From NCBI GenBank assembly GCA_004352715.1, contig SCFE01000003.1, positions 126,179-190,178 on the forward strand: 64,000 bases of DNA. The letters run 5' to 3'. Below are positions 35,023 to 47,343 of this stretch, one piece after another. Each line of letters opens with the position of its first letter. Position 1 is the first letter of the stretch. This DNA comes from Hofstenia miamia. Taxonomy: Eukaryota > Xenacoelomorpha > Acoela. The notes beneath the pieces are model-generated. The model searched no databases, was not told the origin of the DNA, and saw only the letters and a list, made by a program, of their open reading frames with translations. The position numbers and the translations under genes are program-made.

Positions 35023-35569
35023 TTCTTTGTTGCTACTAGAAATTCCAAAATCTGTACGAACATTTTTAAGACAATTTACATTCATTATATTCAATTTTTC
35101 AACATTTTAATTACAGCTTATGTTTTCGAAATATACATCATATGGAATGGACAGCCTAGCCGTTCCCAATAATGACTACACGCACCCGCGAATAATAGTG
35201 TGTAAAATTCACTACTCGTAAGTATTACCCAACACTGCAACTAAACCTTAGATGCAAATCTGAAATAGAGTAACTGAGTAACTATAAGAATCATCGAGAT
35301 AAGATAGGAACAACAACCAGAATTAACTTGTATATTCTAAACTTTAATATTTATCCAAATAGATTAAAGTTTACCAGCAGAAATATAAATAATATGTACC
35401 ATAATAAAATTTACCACAATTTTAACAAAATATCAATAACAAAGACGAAAGAGCATATAATTTGACTCTGAAATTCAGAAATTTATTTCCACCATGATGG
35501 ACAGATGCTCTAATAGGAAATATGATAACATGCAGACATATCTTCGGTTGTTGGCAATATTGAAGAAGC

Positions 35570-36075
35570 TAACTTATATTTTGCTAGTCGATCCACTGAC
35601 GCCGACTGCATAGATTCTGTGCTTGATTTTCGTGATGATTAGGAATTCGCTTGAGCTAACGTTACACCAAGTCGCACACTTTCTGAAATCTACAAAATCA
35701 TCATGTGGACCTGTCATGCATATCTGGAGCCTTATTTTATCTAAAGGTATATTCCCTAAATGCTGGAAAGATCAAAACATCATTATGATACCTAAGAATG
35801 ATTGTCCTTCTGCCCTCAACGAACTAAGAGATATTGTTACAACTAATGTCATTAGTCGCAGATTCTAACAGGCACTATCTAAAATATTAAATAAATCATA
35901 AACTTGATAAGTGTTTGCGTCCTCTGCAATTTGGTTACCGAACATGTCGCAGTTCTGTGGATGCATTACTCTACTGTAACATGAGTATCGTATTGAATTT
36001 GCTCATGGCATTGTTTACGTCACACTCTTCTTATTTGACTTTAGCAAGTGTTTTTATCAGTCAATACACTCTAAA
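35570..36075 (+). pseudogene. Decayed jockey/CR1-like RT fragment
   Basis: Plus-strand pieces run in family order: EEANLYFASRSTDAD (linker), STKSSCGP, HIWSLILSKGIFPKCWKDQN, IIMIPKNDCPS, LRDIVTTNVISR, then LRPLQFGYRTCRSSVDALLY, and in a shifted frame FLFDFSKCFYQSIH (motif A region, where DFSKAFD is expected). It breaks off before YxDD at an ATT microsatellite. At least two frameshifts and stops are present. Confidence 0.75.
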
Positions 36076-36093
36076 AACTTTTGGGTACCGGTA

Positions 36094-36159
<66 letters not shown>
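36094..36159. repeat. (ATT)n microsatellite
   Basis: About 22 ATT units directly after the RT fragment. Confidence 0.95.
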
Positions 36160-37107
36160 GAAAGCAATGACGTAAAATGTACAACCTTGTAAAGAACATC
36201 CGACAAATTTATGTCAAAATATCCATAAAATGATGAAAATATAATTTCAAATGAATGACTTCAAACATTTGCAATGTGACACAAGTTTAAGCAAACCCGG
36301 ACTTCAATGATAACATGTCACTGAAAAACTGTTGCTGGATATGAAAGAGAAATGCGGTTTGAACAAGTCGTTGGAGAATTCTCATGTTATTCCACGTTTT
36401 CTAAAGGATCTTCAATATATGCTGTAGAATTTTCAATAAAGTTCTTAAGCATTGTAGATGTCAGAGTGTGCAAGGACTTGTCTCATTTAATCTGGTCAGC
36501 ATTGATTTGATTTTAACTTCTTGAGATGATAAATATTGTTTCATGTGATTTATTGCTGCGAGAACTGTTCCTTGAGGATGGAATTATTGGATTGTTGATT
36601 TTTCACTGATAATGTGATAGATTTGAGGAGAATTTCTTCTTTGTTTTCAATGCCTTCTATATTAGCCAGTTTTTGCTTAAGTATGCTGATCAGTAAAATT
36701 TTTATTCGTTTTTGAGTGTTTTTCCATTGTATGAAGTACATTTTAGCCACATTATTGGCATTTTCCTTAAGACATTCATAGAGAGAGTGTGGAATATTAT
36801 TGTAAATGTAAATGTTCCATTATTTGAGGAATGACATCAACCAAATATAACATTATTAACTCCTAGAATGGCTTCAATAGTAAAAAAGAATGAATCTAGT
36901 ATTAATGTGATATCATGACTAAAAATGCACTTATTTATTAATATTTTTTGAAATATTTATGATCTATATTATTTTGTGGCATTTATAGCTTGAAATTTTA
37001 TCTGATGAATTGCTTTCATGATAGCGCAACATGAAGCAATAAGTGATTTTGCATTTATAGGCAATTTAGAGAAATTAAAAGACAACTGCACACATTCTCC
37101 TGAGCAG
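36160..37107. other. AT-rich intergenic, nothing recognised
   Basis: A short ORF on - at 36550-36750 is lysine- and glutamine-rich without a recognised domain. Confidence 0.4.
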
Positions 37108-37440
37108 GCGTGACAATATTCCTTATACTAATTTGAGTGATGAATACATTTGAAAATTTGATTTTGCTTACATTCGAAAAATTCTCAACAAATATATTTA
37201 CTAACATAAAATAATTAATAATTTATAGTTCAAATTATTACAAAAAATATACTTCCACCATTTATTTATACACAAGATGGCGTGACAAATAAACTTGAAA
37301 ATTACAATATCAAACAGCATTAAAATAATCTTCTATTCAAAGATTAATAAAATTGATTAGATATGAGATAAAACTAATATATCTCTCACATTTGCAGTTT
37401 CACAAGGTATTGTAGTCATTCTATTTATATCAGCCAATCA
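37108..37440. repeat. GPCR 3'-flank repeat, detached copy
   Basis: Aligns with 40108-40370: AATTTGAGT(G/A)ATAAATACATTT-like word, CAACAAATATAT, ACAAAAAATATA, ACA(A)AATGGCGTGACAAAT and AAAGATTAAT. It lies about 3 kb from its partner and is separated from it by a hAT-like insertion. Confidence 0.6.
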
Positions 37441-37966
37441 AATTGGAAGGTTATTGATTTTGCAAAATCATTTCTAAAGTTTTTGCTAGCCTATGTTTGG
37501 ATTACGATTCTAATTATTGACGTCTTTTTATTATTTCTCTTGCAATATTCTAAAGGCTGCTTAATGTATAAAAACAATAAGCTGCGGACTATCGTGAATC
37601 AATTGAAAAATTAACCAAATTAATTGCTTACAGTGATCATCAATGCAATATAATGTGTGAATTGAAGCTATGCAACTTTCTTTTGGGACTTAAGTCAGGC
37701 TACTCAAAATTTCAAAGTTTTTACTGCATGTTTGACTCTTGTAACAGTCTAATTGACTTTGATTTGAACTATCAACGGTCGCTTCGTGACCCAAAGCTTT
37801 CAAATCAACCGCTTGTACCTGTCTCCAAAATCGAAATACGTTTTTGTACACAAAGTTCGGGTCTCTTCAGCAATTTATCAAAGTTTCAAAATTAAAGAAT
37901 GGAGTTTTTTACGCTCTCGCAAAATGAAAAGACTGCGTTTGTCAAAGTTACGAGAAGCAATTTTGG

Positions 37967-39365
37967 TAGGGATGTGCCGGAATCCGGTAAAATCTCCAAT
38001 CTCACAACCAGATCCGGATATCCGGAAAATTTAATTTGTTTACTGGATTTTAGCATTAACATATTCTGAGATAAAACTTGATTTAAGAATGGAACTTTCG
38101 AGGAAAAAGCTGTATTTTTCCATGATTTCGAAATTGTCATAAAACCAAACAAGTTTTTCCTGACATATAAAACGTAGTCTATTTCATATATATTTATTTT
38201 TTATTATTTGAGAAATGAGGTTATTCTTGATTAATAATTAGGGAAACCAAAAGTAATTAAAGTCATATTTTTTTCTGTTGGTCTATTTTGCAGTCTGCTT
38301 AAATTTAGATGATTTCAGAATTGAGGTGCAGTTTAATATTAAGTTATAATTTTAAAAATTTTATATTTTTGTTTTTGAAAAATCCAGTAATATTTGTGGC
38401 TGAAATGTCAAAAAAATGTAATATTTTCGCATAGTTTCATTAAATTCAGAAAAAAACTTAAAAATGAATGCTGGATTGTGATTGTGTTAAATCATTCAAT
38501 TTCAATGAATGTACTTACTGGTCTAACCTTCGAGAAGTTTAATTACTAGCTAATTTTTTACCCGACCCGACCCACAAGTCGCCGCGCTTCTAGGACTGGC
38601 CATGTACGCTGTCAGCTGAAAAATATTAAAGAAACTATATATATTTATATTATTTCATGGATTTTGCAAGGCACACGTGTTGCAGAACTGTGCCATGCGT
38701 ATTCAGGCAAAATATATGAGGGTTGAAAATCTAAGTGCTTCAATTAAGGCTGCTATCATAAAATATCAATGTTATTCAGTGTTTGACAGAGTTAAGATTT
38801 CGCCAGATGTTGTTATTACTCTCACTCTAGATCTTGAAAATGATACCTGTGAAATATTCGCCTATATCAAGTCACGATTAGAAAATACCGGTTGCACTCC
38901 CATAATGGAAGCAAAGGGGATGGACATTTATTCAGAATTGTATGTCAAGTTACGAACATGTTAACCAACATCGGCTGCAGTTTAAATATCTTTCGCTATG
39001 TTGAGAACTCTTGGTTATGTCAGAAATCTTAACCACAATAATATATGGAAATTTATGTGCTGTTATTGTAAATAGTGAAGTAGCTGCTTTAAAAAAATTG
39101 AGTTATTATTATGCAAGAGATTTTGTATTTGTTTTATACCTTGTTCTGAGTAATAGAAAAACGTTTTACATTGCTTAAATGGTTCATTTTCAAAAATGGA
39201 TGGTAATATTTTGGAGCATATTTAATTAAATTCCGACATATTTTGTTATAAAAATAAGGTCATATTTTGTTTTTTTAAAGTCATATTTCCGATTGCCTTA
39301 ATATTAATTGAATAATTAAATATATTATCCGGTATATTTAATTCACTTTCAGGATCCCATCCCTA
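37967..39365. mobile_element. hAT-like element, about 1.4 kb, degenerate
   Basis: Inverted ends TAGGGATG at 37967 and CATCCCTA ending 39365, continuing TGCCGGAATCC and GGATCC inside. Such TAGGGATG ends are common in hAT elements. Subterminal TCCGG motifs occur near both ends, including the perfect 14-bp palindrome TCCGGATATCCGGA at 38013-38026. The flanks are AATTTTGG and GTTCTTGG, at best a decayed 8-bp duplication. A CCCGACCCGACCC run is internal at about 38560. No transposase is recognised. Confidence 0.5.
38677..38964 (+). CDS. Uncharacterised 95-residue ORF inside the hAT-like element
   Basis: Open frame with balanced composition (RVENLSASIKAAIIKYQC, EIFAYIKSRLENTGC) that looks more protein-like than its neighbours. 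No hAT transposase, BED finger or other domain is recognised. It could be a host exon fragment captured by the element, or chance. Confidence 0.2.
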   Translation: MLQNCAMRIQAKYMRVENLSASIKAAIIKYQCYSVFDRVKISPDVVITLTLDLENDTCEIFAYIKSRLENTGCTPIMEAKGMDIYSELYVKLRTC

Positions 39366-39789
39366 GTTCTTGGTAAGAAAATTGATACTCAATGGAGACA
39401 ACATATTGACGATTTCATGTCTTCAATAAAACTGTTGTGATGCAACAAAATGACATGAATGATTCATCTGTTATTCAAACATAAGAATAAATACGATTGT
39501 ACTTCTGAAAATTCTCTGATGCGCACGGTGAACGTCTTCACAAGGACATGAAATGAAAAACGTTACGGAAGCAATTTTTCAATGAAAATGATAGCAGATT
39601 ACATTTTTTTCACTGAAGAAACAAACATCTCGTTTTTCATCTTCAAAAATTTCGTTTTCCAATTATCATTAATCAAGCTAAGATAATGTTGTTGTTCACT
39701 TTCAACATTTTATTATTGTTGGTTGTATCATTGTTTTTGATGTATCTATGAAAAGCTTTAAATTATTTGTTAATATAATAATTGTTAAA

Positions 39790-40080
39790 AACGAAATTTA
39801 AATATTGAATTAGTTGAACTAAAAGTAATTTCTAATATTGCACTGTCCAATACAAGATGGAATGTGAATTTTAATCACAGGAGCTTCTTAACATCTCACT
39901 ATCTTAGAGAGAAAGCAGCCCTTCATAAAATGAAAATAATATATGAATTAATTAAGAAAAGAAATGTCGAATTTAAGCATGCGAAGTTCCCTCACTTTAC
40001 AAAAAATGTAGATTATAGAATAGACTGTTTCTTTCATGAACTCTAATAAACAATAAAAGATTATAAATGAAATCAGCATA
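39790..40080. repeat. GPCR C 3'-flank repeat, unit 1
   Basis: Aligns with 40670-40930: GTAATTTCTAAT, CACTGT..AATACAA.ATGGAA, ATCTTAGAGAGAAAGCAGCC, TTCATAAAATGAAAATA, TTTAAGCATGCGAA and TTTCTTTCATGAA. It is a local direct duplication. Confidence 0.7.
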
Positions 40081-40107
40081 ATTTTTATTTTTTGCTAAAT
40101 TACTAGG

Positions 40108-40370
40108 TGTCATACTATTCTTTATATTAATTTGAGTAATAAATACATTTTAAATTTTAATTTAATTTACATGGGTCAAAATCTCAACAAATATATATAC
40201 AAATTACTACAAAAAATATATATTTCCACCAATAATATCTGCACAAAATGGCGTGACAAATATATTTTAATAATACAATATCAAACAACATTAAAATAAT
40301 TTTAAATTGAAAGATTAATACATTGATTAGATGTGAAATAAAGCTAGTAAGTGCATTCTTTGCGCTTTTT
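40108..40370. repeat. GPCR 3'-flank repeat, copy beside gene C
   Basis: Partner of 37108-37440 and, more distantly, of 22380-22650. Confidence 0.6.
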
Positions 40371-40669
40371 CAACTTAATAGTGCAAAAAAATATTTTGTA
40401 AAATACATTTACTATTTAGATAATATTGTGTGATTTGATTTTTTGGTATTTTATTCCTGAAACATTGCGAAAAAAGAAAACGTATGTTAAACGTAATTGA
40501 AATTAGCTCAGGCATGATAGTGAATACAAAATATCAGTGTATGCATTGTATGTATAAATGTGAATGACCTATAAAAATCTGACTTGAAATTTCGTCCGTC
40601 CACTCTCATTAATACGCATAGAAAATGAGGTATGTGTTTTTTATTATGCAACGCAATATTCGTAAAACC

Positions 40670-40930
40670 ACAATTAAACATTGATTTAGTAGAACTAATT
40701 GTAATTTCTAATTTCTGCACTGTAAAATACAACATGGAACTTGAATTTTTATCACAGGAAAATCACAACAATCTGCATTATCTTAGAGAGAAAGCAGCCT
40801 TTCATAAAATGAAAATATTAAATACATAATTTAAGCATGCGAAATTCCCTAATTCTACAAAATAATGTAGAATATAGAATAAATGGTTTCTTTCATGAAA
40901 AATAAACAGCAAGAAACGATAAATAAAATT
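40670..40930. repeat. GPCR C 3'-flank repeat, unit 2
   Basis: Second unit of the duplicated flank, ending just below the gene C stop and polyadenylation signal; partner 39790-40080. Confidence 0.7.
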
Positions 40931-40939
40931 TGCAAATTT

Positions 40940-40945
40940 TTATTG
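40940..40945 (-). terminator. Putative polyadenylation signal of GPCR C
   Basis: AATAAA on the minus strand 45 bp past the stop, in the same context as at gene B. Confidence 0.45.
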
Positions 40946-40989
40946 TTTGATTAATGTTTGCCTTACTAACTATGGGTGCATAGAGGCTA

Positions 40990-41303
40990 CTAGGTTTTAG
41001 TGCAATATTCATGTCCTCTGAAAATGGAGAAAGGGAATGTGTTAGCAACAGCTGATTTGAAATCCGAATCGATTACTGGATAAACAAATATGTTAATTAG
41101 GACATTTGTCATTGTGAGGACTACTAGAACTTTATCAGTAGCACTTCCATAGCTCCAGAGTTGCAAATTTAGAACTGGCACAAGAAAGTTAAAATGCAGC
41201 GCGTCAGGCAAAGTTGTGATGATGAAAATGAATGAGACTGTAAAAAGCATCTTCGTGATCTTTGCTTGAGCTCTTGACATTATTCTATCTGCGCTCTTTT
41301 TAC
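40990..41303 (-). CDS. GPCR C exon 3 (TM6-TM7, C-tail)
   Basis: Begins GKKSADRIMSRAQAKITK. The TM6-TM7 region is nearly the same as in B. The tail is six residues longer (GHEYCTKT against GK after FSIFR/K). Confidence 0.8.
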
Positions 41304-44300
41304 CTAAATTTTTCAAAGTCTGTTAAAAATATCATCTATTGTTCATACCTCTAAAAATTATCATTGATTAACTTAGAAAAACACAATTACATTAAAATTG
41401 AAATAAATTCTTCGCGTCATAATTTTGCAGTATCATGTGATGACATTTTCAGTTTCATGGAAATCACGTTGCTGTGATTGTAGCAGACATAAACCTCCTT
41501 ATTTATTGCTACAAAATTATTAGTTCACAATTGATATTAGTACAATAAATTTAAATTGAATTTATTGGGGAAATATTAGCTTTTTAACGAAATAAATCTA
41601 CAGTGCACATTATTTTATGTATTCCAAATACACATGGAAGCTAGCAACAAACAACTATTCTGTCATTAATTATATTGAATTCAAACTATGATTAAGCACT
41701 TCATAAATCCTCAATGGCAAATTAATGTAAATTTATTAATAATATTGCATCGGATAGTAAACAATATTAGCCCCTACAATACGATAGACTTCCTTAATCT
41801 CGGTAAAATTGTACATCTGAACACGGACTCGAAATATTAAACTTGTTCTTTGTAAGTAGCAAATAATGGGAAATTCATTTATGACTACTTACTTCCATAA
41901 ACATTTAGAATTGCTTACCTAGAGAAATTACCAAATGAATAAGTTTATAATATTTAAACACAATGTCAAAAGATATTTTTATAATTCTAGAAATGAAATA
42001 ATTGAATTCAAACGAAAGGGTTTCAAATTTATATTCAGGATTATTCAACAAACAGAAATTCAAACACCATAGTCCAACAATGTAATACTAAAAATTGTAA
42101 TGTTTCTCTAAAGTTTATTGACGATTTCAGAATTGCTATCAGGATTATTATAAAGATTTTTCTTCTTCACCTTGTTCTCCTGGTTTTTCTTCTTCTATTT
42201 CTTCTTGGAATGTTATTTTGAACATGTCACGTACTAAATTGTTAAATATACAAAGACATGAAAGAACTTAAAATTTTAAGTTTGCATTGTCCGATGGGAT
42301 GTAAAATTTAAATTTGCAAGAAATTCATTATCAAATATAGGTTGACATTTTAGCTGAAGTCTTGATTTAGTCATTCATTGTGAAATTTAGAGATATATGT
42401 AATAAACAACAAAAATCTTTTTTACAAATTACGGGAGCAAACGACAACAAATTTATGAATGTTTACTTAATATGTAGGATGCAGAAAAAATGAGAACGAT
42501 AAAAATGCGCAAGCATTTCTTACCTGAGTTATTCTGACTGATACGTCTAGATATGTGAATAGCGATTACTGAATAACAAAACACAGGTATCATCAATTGC
42601 ATAATCATATAGTTAAATGTATTCAGCCAGGCAATGAAATCGTTAGTGTAGTCTTGATAGCAGAAACTATCCTGAATTATTAGAAAAACCTGGTCCTTTA
42701 TTTGAAGAAACGTAAAGCTGTATATCCAAGGAAATGCCACGAATGCATAGCATGTCTTTTTGCCAAAAGATTTTTTATAAAATATTGGAAATTGCACAGC
42801 AATGAATCTTTCTACTGAAATCACAGTGATGACAGTTGCTGAGTTAGTAAAAATCTAAATTCATCGAGTAAATCATGTTTCAATGAACCTAAAATTTAAG
42901 TTTTTTCCATACATACCAGAAACATCCAAATAAGATACTGAAAACAATGCTTAATTGTCTGACGGAAGCAATATAAATGCATACTTCATTCTATTGTTAT
43001 GTTTATCATTATTCAATTTTACAACTTTCAAAAACATAGCCTTAGGATTAACCGAACATAAAATAAACAATGTGAACAGATTATTTAGCAATTATTGAAA
43101 ATGAAAAAGTGTAGAATTCCCAAGCAAAAATCTACCTTACATTAAACTTTGTCGAACGGAAGCTCTGTTTACTCGCAAAGTAATGATAAAATATTCATAA
43201 AAATTCGTTTATTTTACATTTTTGGATGTTATTTGGTTCTTAATAGACAAAAACTAGCAATTTTAGTCCCTCATTTAGCTTTAGGGTACTATTAAAATTA
43301 TTTTCCGTTCGATTATTAAAAGACTGGACTTTATTATCATGGCTTAATAAATAGTATTCTAGTAAATTTCAAATAACCGATTGAAATTTCAAAGGATGTT
43401 TGGCATGATAAAGGTTTTCCGTCCCAAAAATAACTAGTTTTTATAATAAAAATGATAAGAAATTGAATATATAGAAAAGGAATTAATTAACTGGTGATGT
43501 TTCTATACTGAGACATTACTTTATTCATATGAACAACTTACAAGAAACTGAAATAATTCGCACCAATTAGGCATTATATAATGAAAAAAATCATAATATA
43601 ACTTTTAAAGCTATTTGTTATATTATTGAGATTTTGAAGACTTTGGATTGCAATGCACAAAATCATAACATAGAAACAGTAATGAGATTGTGCTGCACAC
43701 GTGTTCTGACCTTTGAAAGGAAGAGTTTCATGCAAGCTAGAACTTTTAAACTCATATCAAAAAACTATTTTGCAGAAATTTTTAATTAGGAGAATAACTT
43801 AAAAGGACGCCTAACTTCGAATAAAAGTGATGCATGCTAATATGGAGAAAGATCTATTAGAAGATTCTAGGGCTTAGCAATCAGATGACCTGCTTTCAGT
43901 CGTCAGACTGAAACACAAAACAAAATTGCCTAATGGAAACTCTGCGGCCAGGTTTTGGACATTTTTTGTTAAGTCCGCAATATTTGTTCCTTCCTTCGAT
44001 GGTTTAACAACATTCAACACAGCCAATTGATAAACATGGCCTTGCAGGAAATATATTTTTGTAATAATAAAAAATTATGAATTAATGAAAATGTTATCCT
44101 TTCATTTCAATCACTTTCTTTTAGGGAGCTTTTCTATTGTTTTATTGCTATTCTGTGTAGATATTTAAAATTTTCGCAAATGAAAATTATATACCATTAT
44201 GTTGCGTTGTTTTATTAGACAATTCTCTGAAAATCGAATTTCGGTAAAACAATGAAATCCTTTCACTTTGTGAAAAAAACAACTGTTTTGAAAGAATATT

Positions 44301-45424
44301 AAGTAAAGCTACCTATCAAGTTATATTTTTCTGAACGTTTAAGGAACGAACATTGGAAAAAAAGATCTAATAGCAGTGTTAATTTTTGTTTTTAAACAGC
44401 GTCACACTTAAATTTAAGTCAATGTCAGTTTCTGATTTCAATCTTGTTCTATGTATTATCTGTTGTTGCAAAATCCTTTGCTATTCACAGTGAATGGGTC
44501 GAATTTCCAAAAATATCTACAAATTAACCTTTCGCGAGATAATCATTGCAATAAAAAACAAGGGACGAATGCAAGATTTTCCAATTTTGAAATTGCGGAG
44601 TTGATCAATCTATATTACTAATAAGGAGTTGAAGCATTCTATACCGTCTACATTCAACATTTTAATCAATCTAAGGAAAATTTTATAAGAAAATGGGTGC
44701 ATGCTGGTTTTATGATAAATAAAGTGGCAAAGCCGCCAAGGAACTTTTAAAATGCATTTTAAAGCATCATTTTTATATTTTCTTAAATTTTCGACAAAAT
44801 AATTTATTAAAGCAGCCTGGTCCAGGTGTATACCCAGCTCATTGTAAGTATATTGTATATCTCATGAAAATCTCGACTCTATAGCTTATTTCAACAACCC
44901 AATGGATTGACGCTTACAAGAATGTCCAACAAATATAAATGGCTAAAAAATGGTCCGTTTTGGTGTGCAAGTATTTGAAATTTTGTAATTTGTCGATTTC
45001 ACAGTAATTATTCATTTTCTATGCTCAGGGTCCAACATCCAAAACCATGATGCTTTTCAATACCCCTATTAACTGAAAAAATAATTGAGGTTTTGATTAA
45101 CAATGTACTTACAGCATATAGTGGATTCAGCGCTTTCATTGAACAAAGGAGCCTTGCAATTATATAATTATCAGGTAATGGTCCAGTTGAACTGTTCATG
45201 GGTGGAACCATTGTGGTGAAGACTAAAATAATTGAAGCCAAAAAATCACTGATAGCCAAATTCTTCAAAAATATATAGTGATTGCTTTTTAAGGAGGGTG
45301 TATTTAATAGAACTATGACAATAATAACATTGGAAAGAATACCAAGAATACCTATGAAGCTGTTAAAATAATACACAATGCTATCGAGAACATCTCCATT
45401 TCCTTCACTCGTAGTCGAATTCAT
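40990..45424 (-). CDS. Class A (rhodopsin-like) GPCR, paralogue C, three exons
   Basis: Minus-strand join of 45424-45113, 42854-42524 and 41303-40990 (957 nt, 318 residues). Junctions: TATGCT|GTAAGT to TTTAG|ATTTTT (phase 0) and TCAG|GTAAGA to TTTAG|GTAAAA (phase 1). It starts MNSTTSEGNGDV with an NST sequon. TM1 has GILSN, TM2 LAISD, a Cys before TM3 (LLCS), and ERF at the DRY position. TM4 has FPW, loop 2 FCYQD, TM5 MIPVFCY. TM6 has TTLPD (TTFPD in A and B) and TM7 NIFVYP instead of NPxxY. It ends RGHEYCTKT. An upstream in-frame ATG (45508) exists but would add residues absent from B and lying in the conserved promoter block. The ligand is unknown. Confidence 0.8.
42100..42350 (-). other. 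Gene C intron 2 segment homologous to gene B intron 2
   Basis: The stretch GAAAGAACTT, GATGGGATGT and GCAAGAAATT in 42260-42320 matches 24345-24410 in gene B intron 2, so non-coding sequence of the duplicates is still alignable. A TTCTTCTTC-rich tract lies at 42158-42210. Confidence 0.5.
42524..42854 (-). CDS. GPCR C exon 2 (TM3-TM5)
   Basis: 331 nt beginning IFTNSATVITVISVERFIAV and ending SQNNS before the junction Gly; donor GTAAGA. Confidence 0.8.
44690..44830 (-). mobile_element. Degenerate MITE fragment (GAGGCGAAGCC family)
   Basis: GTGGCAAAGCCGCC followed by GGAACTTTTAAAA parallels GAGGCGAAGCCGCTCGAACTTTTGAAAA at 11230-11257. TGCATGCTGG opens it, like the GTATGCAGG end of the family. 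Strongly diverged; inside gene C intron 1... region upstream of exon 1 boundary side (42855-45112). Confidence 0.35.
45113..45424 (-). CDS. GPCR C exon 1
   Basis: 312 nt, 104 codons, same length and end (LYA) as gene B exon 1; donor GTAAGT, phase 0. Confidence 0.8.
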
Positions 45425-45444
45425 TTTCTGTTTTGTACAATTAA

Positions 45445-45535
45445 AATTACACGCATAAATAGTTGACTGGTAAAGAGACATCAAACGATTGGAGAAAATT
45501 TTCTGCAAATTTCATTGGACAAAGTGTTTTAAGCG
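45445..45535 (-). promoter_or_regulatory. Conserved promoter block of GPCR C
   Basis: Minus-strand CCAAT words at 45528-45524 and 45492-45488, then AGTCAACTATTTATGCG with a TATTTAT-like box (45462-45455). It aligns with 26563-26650 upstream of gene B. Conservation here, outside the coding region, is as strong as in introns or stronger. Confidence 0.5.
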
Positions 45536-47160
45536 TAGTAGAATAATAGTTATAATTTAGCAGAATCCTATCGACTAACGAATTAAATATGGTTACTGCA
45601 CTGCTTGGGTGGTCAGTTTCATATTTTTGTGATAATGTTATTTTAGTTTAATAATAGAGTTTTGAGGATGCATGAGTTTACCATCAATGAATAACAATGA
45701 ACAACGAAGCGGTATTTTTCCAAATGTTTAGGCATATTAGTTGCAAAAATGGCAGCCATCCAGTAATCCTGTCAAAAGAAATTTACTAGGAAGGATAAAC
45801 GTAAATAGCATTGTAAATCGGCTTAAAGGGGTACTCCATAGGCAACTTATTAAGTCATAAAAATTCATATTTTTGCATTTGAGTTTCAAAGTAATATTTT
45901 TATTGGGCTTGGAGTCTGATGTGATTGTAAGCCGCTAAATAACATGCAACACTAATATATACAAAGAAAAATAACATTTGCGCGTTATATAATTTGCCGC
46001 TAAACTGCTGGAAAACAATTTTTGCTGGCAATTAAACATGGTTTGTCAATTTAGTGGATGACAATACATGAAAGTGTAGGAAGGCTAGGTTCATTTAAAA
46101 TTGGGTTCATGGGTCGCATATTCGATGATAGTTTATAATTGATGCGTTGCCAACCTAATTCTACAAATACTGAAGTAATACTTACCAACAATTCAGTAAC
46201 ATAAATATGGAAAACTTCTTTAAGTTGAACTGTAGTTTATAAAAATATGGGTAGAAAGTTTCGAAGTATTTCGACAAATGAGGGAAAACTACTTAGACTG
46301 GACTGTACTCTAGAAATGCATAAAAATGTTTAAAAAATTATGTTTAAAAAATTTTCCAATTTCAAAATATAAAATAGGTCATTATTTTGAAACAATAAGT
46401 TTATGCGAAATTGCTTTAAGTAATTAAAAACTCAGCCCAGTTGGTACATTTCCAAGGAAATCAAAGCTACAACAACAACAGTGAGCAAACTTATTGCTCT
46501 ATGTGTTTACTAGAAGCAATACACATATAAATTATTGAAAGTAATTCTTAGTTTAAATAAGCAAGAAAATAAATAAGAATAAATGAAATTTTGTATTTAA
46601 TGAAGACTTTTCGAAAAATCTGATCCTACATACCTGCTAAGAAAGTTCAATGAGAAATTAGCGAAGATTTCTAAAAAAATTCAAAAGTTTTCAAGTGATA
46701 AATGCATTTAGACAGGTACTATTTGGAATTTTGTCAAAAGTGTTTAAGTAACACTTCTTAAATTGAGCCTTAAATATTTCAACATCAACACCAAGTTTGT
46801 TGATTTTACAGTAGACTTCGATCTCCACGAAATGTATTTATGAAAATTTCTAATTTGCTCTGAATCCCATTACATCTAATCAAGGGAATTTGATTAAATT
46901 GTGAAGCTGTTCTGCTATTATATCTCATAGTTTTGTATTTCATTTCAACTCATTGATTTGTTTTAAATTGCAAAGGTAAACCTTTTCAATTACTTCTATC
47001 TGTACCCAATAAAATACATTGCGTTTCAACATAATTTGTGCATAAATTTCATTAATTGTACTCTCCAGAAATGTCAACGCTGCATATTTCCTAATCCTAG
47101 ATCATAAAATTGCTTATAATCATCCTCATTATGACCATCATCCTTAGCACCATAGTAATA
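45536..47160. other. AT-rich intergenic, nothing recognised
   Basis: No ORF or repeat identified upstream of gene C beyond the promoter block. Confidence 0.45.
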
Positions 47161-47165
47161 ATCAA

Positions 47166-47203
<38 letters not shown>

Positions 47204-47269
47204 ACATCATCATCATCATCAACAACATCATCATCATCATCAACATCATCATCAACATCATCATCATCA

Positions 47270-47343
<74 letters not shown>
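47161..47343. repeat. (ATC)n microsatellite, about 180 bp
   Basis: About 60 ATC/CAT units with AAC interruptions in the first 110 bp and a pure run after 47270. ORFs through it (poly-His, poly-Asp, poly-Met) are artefacts of the repeat. Confidence 0.98.

Noticed and set aside
45424-45508. Upstream in-frame ATG extending GPCR C by 28 residues
   Set aside because: The extension lies in the block conserved as promoter with gene B and gives no signal-peptide or family similarity.
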